64,000 bases of DNA from positions 4,510,501-4,574,500 of the forward strand of contig NZ_PJMS01000001.1 of NCBI RefSeq assembly GCF_002846555.1, in the 5' to 3' direction. Position numbers and translations under genes: made by a program. The stretch comes from Aquimarina sp. MAR_2010_214 (GTDB taxonomy: Bacteria > Bacteroidota > Bacteroidia > Flavobacteriales > Flavobacteriaceae). Position 1 is the first letter of the stretch, and the number at the start of each line of letters is the position of its first letter. Shown here one piece after another: positions 57,401 to 64,000 of the stretch. Under the pieces are notes generated by a model that saw nothing but the letters and a program-made list of their open reading frames with translations, had not been told where the DNA came from and made no database searches.

Positions 57401-60400
57401 ATCTGAAGCGTTCTATCTCCATTTGTCTTCGTGTTTTTTACGGTAATAGCAACGTCTGTGGGATGTTCTCCTCCTAAATCAGTAAATAGTGCAGGACTTA
57501 GATAAGCTCCCGTATAGGCATTACTTGTACTGATTCCTGAGCCATATTCCTTAAAATAATACGTAAGGTACATCTCTAAGTCTCTGGCCTTGGGACAAAC
57601 TCCGGTTGCAACATAATACTCATAATTGGTAAACCCTGCCAGGTCATCATAAATATCTCTTGAGTTATCACCAGAACTATATAAATTATCAGATGGCTTA
57701 AAACGCTTCTCTTTTTTATCATATTGAGCTACATGCGCATCCTTACATAATCCATTAGCGGTACCCGTAATTAACCCCTCTACTTTATTATTGACTGCGG
57801 TACTATAATTAGATAGTACTGTAAGTAATGTGGTAGGGGCTGCTTGTGTACCTATACAACCATTATAACATCCTTTGTTTATCCCATAAATATTACCAAA
57901 TAAGCTTTGGATCGTTTGCTTGGCAGTGGCATAATTTGCTTTATACGTATTCCAGAACTGATCTTTTTTTGCAACATCGGTAAATGTATCTACCTTACCC
58001 ACTATAGCTCCTGCTGTTGGATTCGCTCCTAAGCCCAAATCACAACTCGAGATACTGTTACATACCAAAGTTGCCAAAGTAAACTCCATTACATTCTTAT
58101 CACTACCGTTATAGTTTTGAGTAAGAGATTCTTTGATGATATCTTTTCGTGCTCCATGGGAGGTCGTGTTTTCTACTCTGGGGATTACACTCGAAAAATA
58201 AGGGTCTCTGCTTGATAACGTTTCTAATGCTCCTAGTAAACCTGCTGTTTTTGCAGCTGTATATGTTTTAACAGATTGCAGGTACATATCAAAGCCATCA
58301 GAATTCATCTTTGCTCCACTAACCGTGGCAGTGACTTCACAAACAGCATTGGCATATTCTAAATAACAATATTCAGGGTGATATACTAGCAATGATGATG
58401 CCCATTGCTCCTGCCAGATGGCATCACTTAGAAAATCAGAGACATTAGCAAGATATTGGGGTTCTACATATACAAAGTCACGATCACCTGGCTTTTCTAT
58501 AATAACGGCGCCTTCTTGTAATTTTGGAGTATAGCTGATATCTTCTTGTACCTCTCCCGCATCATTGGTAGAAATTTTGATTGTTTGCTTTATTTTTACA
58601 TAACTGATCGTACCTTCTTCGTTATAATAGTGTCCTTTTGTGTATACTCCTGTTCCACTTGGTGCAGCGTCATATGATGCATGACGAGGATTTCGCCAGC
58701 TATTAAAGACTCCCGAAGAAGTTCTGGCACTGTACAACTCATTGGATTCATTATAAATATTCAGCTTAGCACTATTGGCAGAAGTAGACGATCCTGCATT
58801 ATTTGAATTCTGGTTATTATATATATTTGCTATATATGCGCCATACTGACCTAATGGTTTCATATCATTAAGCAATGCTGATGCTGCTATACCACAACTA
58901 ATCGAATTGGCTACGATATCCTCGGTGGTATCGGTAGCATCAATCGTACCGTCTGCACAAGGGGCATTACAAGCTCTAACTAAAGCATCCCATTGGATAC
59001 CAAACACTTCGCTCAATCTTGTCTTTTCATTGGCTAATTCTGCAGCGGATAGATAGTCTAATTTTGAATAATCATAATTGGCTACCTGAGTAGTTACATA
59101 AGAAGCTCTCCCTCCATAATCAGCTATTAAAGCTTTCTCACAATCTTCGCAAGTCACAAAACATCCTTCAAAACTAAGTACCGGTAAATTGGTTACCTCT
59201 TCGGGGCTGACATAACAGGCATCATTTTTATCCTGAAGCTTTTTAACATACGCATCTGCATATGCTTCCAAAGATTCTCTACTCACCACCAAACTTTTGG
59301 TAATACTATAACTCCCTCTCTTTACCGGTGATACAAATTCTGGTAATACAAACTTCCCTGGGGTTCCTTTACTTAGGTCTATCTTTTGTTTTTTGGAACC
59401 CGAAATAAGAGAATTCCCATCGATATCTAAGACATCAATCGCCAGATCATATACCAAAGGATATTGTACATTGTTGGTTGTAGTACAGGCATATTCAAAA
59501 AACGGATCATTAGCAACACTATAGTTAAACGTTCGGTTTTCTGCAAAAGCAGAAACCTTGGTACCTGCATATTCTAAGGCATCTTCTAATGCGCCATAGG
59601 CCTGAGTAGCTGTTTTTATATTATTATCGGCATTAGTGTCTTTGGCTTCTCTGGATAACTTACCTAACAGATCAACGTTTAGCTCTTTATGTAATAACCC
59701 ACTGGCATCTACTTCATCTGAGGTTCCGATCAGGTTCGTCGGAGTATACCCTGATAATGCAGTAGCAATAGTCCTTCCTTGTGGATCGATATAACTAATA
59801 CTGGCCTGACCATTAGGGTCAATCACCATATTCTTTTTATAATGTGCTTTATTCCCTACACTATAACCAAACAAACGGTTTAATTCTTTCTGCTCTGGAG
59901 TACCATAATAATACTCCATCTCCTGACCGCTACCCAATTGGTGGGTAACTCCCACACCACTCTTTCTACGGATACGTCCCGTGTTATCTGGCATATATTC
60001 GATCTGAGAGAAGGGATGTCCCTCTGCATCAGGTACTCGATCCTTAAAATCTCCACCACTATCATTAGCTGCAGAATAGTATTTACTCGCGCCATTTGAT
60101 GTAGCCATAGCTTTTGCGGTAGTAGACTGATCCAGAACATTCTGACTATTCAGATCAAAATCTGTATAATCATATGGGGTACCTGCTTGTAAGGTACTCT
60201 GATTAAAATCTCTGACATACCCTATTTGCTTTTGTGTTGTAGGAACTGGTAATACTTCTACTGCAACACGACCTTGCGCATCATAGATCACCTCACCTAC
60301 AATAGTGTTGTCATCTGAATTGATCTTGGTAACCGTTTGACGATTACGTAGCGTACCATCAAAATAGCTAACTACTTCTTTTTTCTTACCTTCTTCTGCA

Positions 60401-61353
60401 TAACTTGACTGAAATTGCCAGTTCTTAGATTTTTCATGATCACTGGTCAACTGATAGACATCAGGCCAACTGGAAACTGTAGTTTTTGATGTAGCTCCAC
60501 TACTCCATCTTCCATACTTATATTTCGAAACATTCGACTGATAACGACCTACTGCGCGTACTCTATAGATGATATATCCTTTGCTATAAATTAGTGGAAT
60601 ACTATACGTACTATTTGTAGTTTGAATACGAGTGTTGTTTTTCTCAAAATCACGGGTGCTAAACTTAACCTGGCTCGGAGTTAGTGCGGTATCAAAAGTA
60701 GGCCCATAACTATCTATCCAGGTCCATTCTAACTGGTAATGATCTACTCCTTCAACCGATCCCCAACTTACCGATAATTCGTTATGAGATGTATCATATA
60801 CTCCGGTAACATCTGGTGTGGTATCTGATAACTGCTTATAATTCTCCAAAGATAACTCTGATGAAAGGGCTATGTTTTCTGGAACATAACCATTGAGATC
60901 TGCAGCCAAACCTGCCCCTAGATTTTCATAAGAACCTTGTTGAATGGTTATACGAGCGCCGTAACTATCAGATATAACATGTTTGCTTACACCAATACCA
61001 CTACTTCCTGATCCTGAAACCGTATTATGTGCTACCGATAATTTTACTTCATAACGCTTTGATGTATCAAAAGTACCGTTAGATAGTCTTGGAGTTACAT
61101 TTAGGGTTAATCCATAACGAAACCATCCATAGGGAGGCTGATCTGAATCTACTCGTAAAATCAAACTCGTAGCCGATGAAACCGTAGTTGCATTGGTTAA
61201 AATGTTTAGATTAGGACTGAAATCAAGTGCAGTACCTGAACTAATCGCACTACTAATTTCTGATGGAGTATAGGATAATTTGTCCTGACCATAACCTAGG
61301 GTCAAAACAAAAAATAAAATAAAAAACTTAAGATATATGCTAGTATTTTTCAT
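51439..61353 (-). CDS. RHS2: giant secreted RHS polymorphic toxin with unrecognised C-terminal domain
   Basis: A 3304-residue protein whose first 1500 or so residues are identical to RHS1 (signal peptide, fibronectin III-like, DUF6443-like regions). It has its own internal segment (about 1580-2026) and a YD-repeat block conserved with RHS1 to about residue 2964. The core end is DPRVARWLSIDPVTFPNESPYTSMKNNP. The tail then has a hydrophobic piece (CVVVAAWLASLEGATVVTAGVVTTVGIYQ), a linker and a domain of about 170 residues (RGGMSRIPVELQ, GEVPTANGKFTIN, AHRQLIRDLTEFAKSEGYDFLRLGFYRDRP). I do not recognise this domain. It is separated from its putative immunity gene by six bases. Confidence 0.88.
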   Translation of the reverse strand: MKNTSIYLKFFILFFVLTLGYGQDKLSYTPSEISSAISSGTALDFSPNLNILTNATTVSSATSLILRVDSDQPPYGWFRYGLTLNVTPRLSNGTFDTSKRYEVKLSVAHNTVSGSGSSGIGVSKHVISDSYGARITIQQGSYENLGAGLAADLNGYVPENIALSSELSLENYKQLSDTTPDVTGVYDTSHNELSVSWGSVEGVDHYQLEWTWIDSYGPTFDTALTPSQVKFSTRDFEKNNTRIQTTNSTYSIPLIYSKGYIIYRVRAVGRYQSNVSKYKYGRWSSGATSKTTVSSWPDVYQLTSDHEKSKNWQFQSSYAEEGKKKEVVSYFDGTLRNRQTVTKINSDDNTIVGEVIYDAQGRVAVEVLPVPTTQKQIGYVRDFNQSTLQAGTPYDYTDFDLNSQNVLDQSTTAKAMATSNGASKYYSAANDSGGDFKDRVPDAEGHPFSQIEYMPDNTGRIRRKSGVGVTHQLGSGQEMEYYYGTPEQKELNRLFGYSVGNKAHYKKNMVIDPNGQASISYIDPQGRTIATALSGYTPTNLIGTSDEVDASGLLHKELNVDLLGKLSREAKDTNADNNIKTATQAYGALEDALEYAGTKVSAFAENRTFNYSVANDPFFEYACTTTNNVQYPLVYDLAIDVLDIDGNSLISGSKKQKIDLSKGTPGKFVLPEFVSPVKRGSYSITKSLVVSRESLEAYADAYVKKLQDKNDACYVSPEEVTNLPVLSFEGCFVTCEDCEKALIADYGGRASYVTTQVANYDYSKLDYLSAAELANEKTRLSEVFGIQWDALVRACNAPCADGTIDATDTTEDIVANSISCGIAASALLNDMKPLGQYGAYIANIYNNQNSNNAGSSTSANSAKLNIYNESNELYSARTSSGVFNSWRNPRHASYDAAPSGTGVYTKGHYYNEEGTISYVKIKQTIKISTNDAGEVQEDISYTPKLQEGAVIIEKPGDRDFVYVEPQYLANVSDFLSDAIWQEQWASSLLVYHPEYCYLEYANAVCEVTATVSGAKMNSDGFDMYLQSVKTYTAAKTAGLLGALETLSSRDPYFSSVIPRVENTTSHGARKDIIKESLTQNYNGSDKNVMEFTLATLVCNSISSCDLGLGANPTAGAIVGKVDTFTDVAKKDQFWNTYKANYATAKQTIQSLFGNIYGINKGCYNGCIGTQAAPTTLLTVLSNYSTAVNNKVEGLITGTANGLCKDAHVAQYDKKEKRFKPSDNLYSSGDNSRDIYDDLAGFTNYEYYVATGVCPKARDLEMYLTYYFKEYGSGISTSNAYTGAYLSPALFTDLGGEHPTDVAITVKNTKTNGDRTLQIRFNQNNLDVGDIPIEVSLPAASVFGKTWGNYGTSNWMITNIKQIYPSYDDVAKVFKYSLVAEVRIGTGSTATTQEVILTGSTQARISNCSITDADGIGEYIGDGSGTDISGCNNTSRFETGIRNLLYELEKNNTINNASVTLDALDSYKGSYLATFFGAGTAVWRTGPVGTYTIDVAGVTKFTMVLEKALDAATIKIITGANVNYLYNAKSEITEQQLNITYREADHFPKVVTAKLYESCATTGKCRLINLLCCGDINDLVGTPDGICVDESFYGKKFEESFVSLLNALITKGKMASDNLYKLIPLKDYSLYNNFLQDFFKFNSAYYCQSNPFDCDQAIDFSNKNYIFSGLSFYQSPFNSSRKSSILKIKFSDIHETHFSTASDLRNIQEIQGFTYLGVINRSQKFNLKYLDREGVLKETELYSRQIRDNVAIYQRNKIEYLYFGCDLMDKYINYSLQADPDSLDNTDVDVCSTNSYEENQLEELLKGSFNAALKLKKGDITKEAAATIYDELFFGNFKLNERYKTLLEPYYVENRPNLVYDNDFSSYRTNLYGSMFNEVAINHHLTIIANYKTGSLLRYIMYFEEDFFNVSEIIDIKIIRTGLEKDYYESKICTITFKDNLGNIKTAKNVKIESVRDEKVPGTTNSLTQLKLVLCDVLKVNVSSPPMLSRSLAFNKPKSIIDKSYFDRISVRHANVENNNFENSFAPSSSRTNELSARSATVIPDETIPCGPTVCVPPLVEPVSCTAKYAAYTTVMNRIGDKEEGDVVSEEEFCKNSLQYLVDDYDYYLTKFKITSTLNLHYMSMARFGATEFNFGYPGMSKPYKDKPAIIDLYFTHTSGSGTIKTWAAFTTDYLNQPENKGVCVPRAFLTDFSDVTIDVPEDSDCKQFVKSVRAAYTRDAYESFITIKREEFVKGYIKKAIDNAVETFDMKYFDKEYQYTLYYYDQSGNLLQTVPPEGVDRFTKAELLATNTSGVTLNDQINQHRANNIAKEDADLLPNHELLTQYRYNSLNQLVWQKTPDGGITRFAYDKLGRIIASQNAKQRINNRFSYTTYDELGRITEAGELIPDKGISINDTTGKLVYTTGGNEVLTRVEDNYPVNVAANRVEVTRTRYNDLQIAATEIFETVLDADNYASTTRNRVSAIYYYDTFGTATIERQYNHAIFYTYDIHGNVKELVQHNKQMALTLDDPTSGMKRTQYAYDLISGNVNTVTYQKGKPDQFIHEYEYDADNRIVNVKTSDHGMIWEQDASYQYFAHGPLARTILGDKKVQGIDYAYTLQGWLKGVNSESLSPDTDMGGDGANGSKVAKDAMGYSLSYYTGDYKSVGTTNATSFAYSNTSGLQSSKNLYNGNIKQMVTSLIDNNESMLASQSNHYEYDQLNRIKKMQGYKIAGTVGTKNYSSEYAYDNNGNLDTLKRSAVNSQGTVVNMDDLTYTYKTVTDPDTGLQKRSNQLGHVDDAIAGSQFNDLEDQNPDNYTYDAIGQLISDKKEGITNIEWRVDGKVKKITKSNGTTISFAYDGLGNRISKTVLPENKTTLYARDAQGNTMGVYEANTSGSVATDMRLREHHIYGSSRLGLEEKNILLTTTDTPAITTFSNTVGDKRYELSNHLGNVLSVVSDRKSAITTGNLTTFTPDVLTFSDYYPFGMLLPNRHGNSADYRYGYQGSEKDDELKGEGNSYTTHFRQYDPRVARWLSIDPVTFPNESPYTSMKNNPILFNDVKGDCPPCVVVAAWLASLEGATVVTAGVVTTVGIYQQRDNIRNGARALGNLAERAFTLPSETPSIVPGGFTPNESPKLEVETFPAVSEALRQEIMEQVLPVQDNIPAFRGGMSRIPVELQAPSIETIPEFNDSNFLNTILNASYGGYVGEVPTANGKFTINESGFFEGEFRKNGRDIIGQAEVTINPDDNSITFGEIEVFDALDKYVLSAQNLVGPTAHRQLIRDLTEFAKSEGYDFLRLGFYRDRPEGSELPDSDDRLIEIPIK
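52460..55279. repeat. RHS C-terminal conserved block, copy in RHS2
   Basis: Counterpart of 40851-43670. Substitutions are scattered every few dozen bases, in contrast with the almost unchanged 5' block, so the two blocks have different histories. Confidence 0.8.
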
Positions 61354-61406
61354 AAATACAGTACCGTTTTAGTATGCCTGATGAGTTAAGTGATATCCGT
61401 GGAATT
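56862..61406. repeat. Near-identical duplicated block, copy with RHS2
   Basis: Counterpart of 46012-50556. Here the block continues into an intact LolA-like gene (its last 12 codons and stop are within 61369-61406), so this is the likely donor copy. After 61406 the two sequences are unrelated. Confidence 0.85.
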
Positions 61407-62088
61407 GTTCTGCTAATGTGATCTTCTGTTTTGATAAAACATTGATGTAATCCTTAAGAACAGGAGCTGTAGAATTTTCTAATCCTCTATATTTTAAATA
61501 AATGACCAAACGACCATAGTCCATTTTTCTGGTAGTATTATTATCTACAAACGGGATCAGTTTAGAGAAAAACAATTCTTGTTTTTCTATCCAATAATTC
61601 TCTTTATTAATATGTAGTATCACTTTACCATATTGGTTCTGAATATTAGGTTTGGTAGATACCATTTCACAAATCAAAACTCCATTCTTTTCTGTAACTA
61701 TAGTTTTATCATAATACTCCAAGAAACTATTAATATTTAATAACTGATTTGATGGAGAAGACTTAGAGTTCATATAAATCGCCGTTTTTGCAGCATGATT
61801 GATATTCAATTGCCCCTCTGTGAATTGAAGGATTTCTGAATCCATAATTTTAATTAGAGAAAAATCATTATTCTTTACTATTTTCCCCTCATAAGATTCT
61901 GTAACAGTATTTCCTGTTAATCCCCTATGCATATTATAAGTCACATCAATCTGATATTGTTTTTTATCATTGTATGACTGTGTTACCTTATCAAAGAGAT
62001 CTTTTACATCTGTATTTTGTGCATTGCCCTGCTGTATACCTCCTATACAACATAATAAAATGGCTATATACTTATATATATTTTTCAT
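61369..62088 (-). CDS. LolA-like periplasmic protein associated with RHS
   Basis: A 239-residue protein with signal peptide (IAILLCCIGGIQQGNAQ). The body resembles LolA/outer-membrane lipoprotein carrier-like folds (VKDLFDKVTQSYNDKKQYQIDVTYNMHRG, ESYEGKIVKNNDFSLIKIMDSE, KVILHINKENYWIEKQELFFSK). It lies 15 bases upstream of RHS2 and its start overlaps the stop of the Ig_7 protein (TAATG), so the three are one translationally coupled unit. It may chaperone the RHS protein across the periplasm; this is inference. Its last 12 codons are copied upstream of RHS1. Confidence 0.7.
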   Translation of the reverse strand: MKNIYKYIAILLCCIGGIQQGNAQNTDVKDLFDKVTQSYNDKKQYQIDVTYNMHRGLTGNTVTESYEGKIVKNNDFSLIKIMDSEILQFTEGQLNINHAAKTAIYMNSKSSPSNQLLNINSFLEYYDKTIVTEKNGVLICEMVSTKPNIQNQYGKVILHINKENYWIEKQELFFSKLIPFVDNNTTRKMDYGRLVIYLKYRGLENSTAPVLKDYINVLSKQKITLAEQFHGYHLTHQAY

Positions 62089-64000
62089 TATTTCTGCCCA
62101 TTAAGTTTAGAATTTCCAGAACGTGTTTCCTGAATAGTAAAGACTCCTTTTTCTGTTTCTTTTTTGACGCGTATCAAACCACCTTCCTGATCATATTCAT
62201 AAAAGGTTGCGTAATTATTTTCGTCTAATTCTGATTTCAACCTTTGTGTAATAGGATCGTATACAAAAGTTTTCATATTACCTTTAAAAGGATGCATCCT
62301 GATATCATCAAAATATATGTTCAACTGCTCTAACCCGTCTCCTTGTATATTACTTTCTAAACGAATTTGCATATTAGTTGCTTCTAACGGGATTGTAAAA
62401 TCAGCAGAAACCCTTTGCCATCCATCCACTATTGCTCCTTTTGGTTTAAATTCGATATCTGTTCTATTTTGAGGGTTAATATCAATCCCTTCTTTATTTC
62501 TATATCGTAATCGCAATAATGAATTTACATACTCCATTGCCTGATAATCTGGATCTATAGTGTAGGTATATTTAGTAATTTTAGAAAACATCCCTGATGT
62601 TCTATAACTAGTATTTACAATATTATTTCTGTTATAGGACAATGATCCTCCATCGATTTTAAAAGAGGAAGTCATACAAAACTTAGTACCACATATAGAA
62701 GTTCCTGTAAAATTTAAAGCAAGAGTAGGATTATTCAGAAGTGGATAAGAGTAACTATGCCCTTTCACATATGGTGTTGTATATCTAAATTGAGGTGCCT
62801 GTTTTTTACCCGGAACCAATGAAAACTCAAACCCTACCGTTCTTTCAGGACCAACCCCATCTTGTCTTTCTTTGACATATTTAAAATCATATATGGTTAA
62901 ATTTTTATCTACAGCATTTTTAAGAAATGGAATTAACACATCAAATTCTCGACTATCGGGTTTTGGAACATAAATCTCTGGGATATGTCTATTTCCAACT
63001 ACTGAAGCTAAAATTTTGTCTTTCACAATATGATTTAATAAATCTACAAATACATTGCTCACTTCACTGAAATTTCTGATTATCGGATTAGTTGCTTGCA
63101 ATCCATCTTCTCGTACCCAAGCACTTATTACATAATGTTCTCCTGGTTGTGGGCGAAATCTTTCGCATCCTATCAATGAAGGAGGTAGTTCTTCTTTTAT
63201 TGTTACTGTCACTTCCTCTCTAAATGTGCTTGTACAACAACCAATATCACCTGGTGTACAGTTTATATCAGTTTGGGCTGCATAATAAGTTCTTCCATCA
63301 ACAAGTTTTTCTGTAGGACTGTATGCTGTTCCTCCGAAAGCTGCATCATACCATAGGATATTATTTCCTGTAGCTACCAAATCTGAAACATGTACTGGAT
63401 CATTTGTATAAAAAATCTGATTTTTATTGGTAACTATTGGTGAAGGAACATCAAAAATAGAAACGGTGATTCGCTTTCTGGTACTTTCATTATTTAATGG
63501 GTCCCGTTGAACTGCATAATATACTCCTTTATCAACTAAACCTTCTGCAGATGTATATGTCTCTGTTCCGGTAGCTGTTTTGTACCAAATCAATGTATGA
63601 CCACTTAAAATTGTATATCTAGTTCCTAGATTAGCTATGGTAGTCCCTTCTGATTTACAGAAATACTGCCATCCATCTCCTTCTGGCTCAAATACTTTTA
63701 CGGCAACAACAACTTCAAATCTACAGCTGGCGGTACCTTGCTGCGCAAAATATGATTTTTTATCCTCTAATACAGTATTAATATCGAGAGGCATTCCTCC
63801 TGTAGCTGCACTATACCAACTAATATTTGTTCCTGTGATTTTAAGGTCTTTAATTTTTGAATTTGATAGTATCGAAAATGCCTGATAATCTTCTTCTCCA
63901 ATTCCCGGAGCATCTTCATCCAAATTCACTTTTACTCCTACTCTTGGATTACTTGTATTTCCTTCTGCCCAATATACTATAGGGTCCAATTCTGTAGTCC
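62088..64000 (-). CDS. Ig_7/YD-repeat protein upstream of RHS (5' end outside the window)
   Basis: The frame is open through the right edge, so the start is not visible; a TTG at 63989 is only an internal codon. At least 636 residues are seen. The N-terminal part repeats the Ig_7-like pattern (ISWYSAATGGMPLDINTVLEDKKSYFAQQG, LIWYKTATGTETYTSAEGLVDKGVYYAVQ, ILWYDAAFGGTAYSPTEKLVDGRTYYAAQ). A beta-rich middle follows (GWQRVSADFTIPLEATNMQIRLESN). The end has YD-type repeats (TFVYDPITQRLKSELDENNYATFYEYDQEGG). Such proteins usually precede RHS toxins in Bacteroidetes and may act in display or export of the complex. It overlaps the LolA-like gene by one base. Confidence 0.75.
   Translation of the reverse strand, partial: TTELDPIVYWAEGNTSNPRVGVKVNLDEDAPGIGEEDYQAFSILSNSKIKDLKITGTNISWYSAATGGMPLDINTVLEDKKSYFAQQGTASCRFEVVVAVKVFEPEGDGWQYFCKSEGTTIANLGTRYTILSGHTLIWYKTATGTETYTSAEGLVDKGVYYAVQRDPLNNESTRKRITVSIFDVPSPIVTNKNQIFYTNDPVHVSDLVATGNNILWYDAAFGGTAYSPTEKLVDGRTYYAAQTDINCTPGDIGCCTSTFREEVTVTIKEELPPSLIGCERFRPQPGEHYVISAWVREDGLQATNPIIRNFSEVSNVFVDLLNHIVKDKILASVVGNRHIPEIYVPKPDSREFDVLIPFLKNAVDKNLTIYDFKYVKERQDGVGPERTVGFEFSLVPGKKQAPQFRYTTPYVKGHSYSYPLLNNPTLALNFTGTSICGTKFCMTSSFKIDGGSLSYNRNNIVNTSYRTSGMFSKITKYTYTIDPDYQAMEYVNSLLRLRYRNKEGIDINPQNRTDIEFKPKGAIVDGWQRVSADFTIPLEATNMQIRLESNIQGDGLEQLNIYFDDIRMHPFKGNMKTFVYDPITQRLKSELDENNYATFYEYDQEGGLIRVKKETEKGVFTIQETRSGNSKLNGQK

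Overview
The window is AT-rich DNA from a member of Bacteroidota, most likely a marine flavobacterium (Flavobacteriia; Aquimarina-like is only a guess). Supporting signs are lipoproteins with Asp-rich residues after the lipid Cys, LytS/LytTR pairs, an AraC regulator with a membrane N-terminus, a CarboxypepD_reg/TonB-type outer-membrane barrel, a Bacteroidetes-type Hcp, and giant secreted RHS proteins preceded by an Ig_7-type protein. No rRNA, tRNA, CRISPR array or intact transposase was seen.

Left part (1-13.4 kb), accessory. The 3' end of an McrC-type restriction gene is followed by a widespread HTH-like protein of unknown role. Next comes a secreted cluster: a 972-aa protein with a barrel-like C-terminus and two trypsin-like proteases with complete His-Asp-Ser triads. 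An apparently decayed integrated element follows (about 6.9-12.0 kb). It has a frameshifted zinc-ribbon/excisionase-like gene without an integrase, an extended type VI secretion tube protein (Hcp/TssD), a candidate effector, a small membrane protein that could be its immunity partner, a membrane-anchored transglutaminase-like protein, and two nuclease-like genes. A Fic AMP-transferase with an N-terminal inhibitory motif lies on the minus strand, between copies of a 14-bp direct repeat.

Middle part (13.8-38 kb), mostly chromosomal-looking. A TonB-type barrel, a lipoprotein and a LytS/LytTR pair form one apparent operon. After it come a TPR lipoprotein, an AraC-type regulator, a Tat-signal aminotransferase, two Crp/Fnr regulators, several surface-lipoprotein candidates (Ig-like, leucine-rich repeat, M43 metalloprotease), a GNAT acetyltransferase, a SnoaL/YceI/AhpD-like operon with a clear promoter and terminator, a CocE-like hydrolase and a second LytS/LytTR pair.

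Right part (38-64 kb), minus strand: a polymorphic-toxin locus. An Ig_7/YD-repeat protein (open at the right edge) is translationally coupled to a LolA-like periplasmic protein, followed by two giant RHS proteins (3304 and 3575 aa), each with its own C-terminal toxin domain and its own small downstream gene (putative immunity). The two RHS genes share about 4.5 kb of essentially identical 5' DNA and a 2.8-kb conserved block, but differ in an internal segment and at the C-terminus. A 53-bp fossil of the LolA-like gene's tail lies upstream of the second RHS gene, and a weaker trace of the same junction lies near 38.2 kb, which suggests serial cassette duplication and loss. Repeat units of about 285 bp downstream of each cassette keep an in-frame Lys-Ser-Asp-stop tail, as if they were decayed remains of earlier immunity genes.
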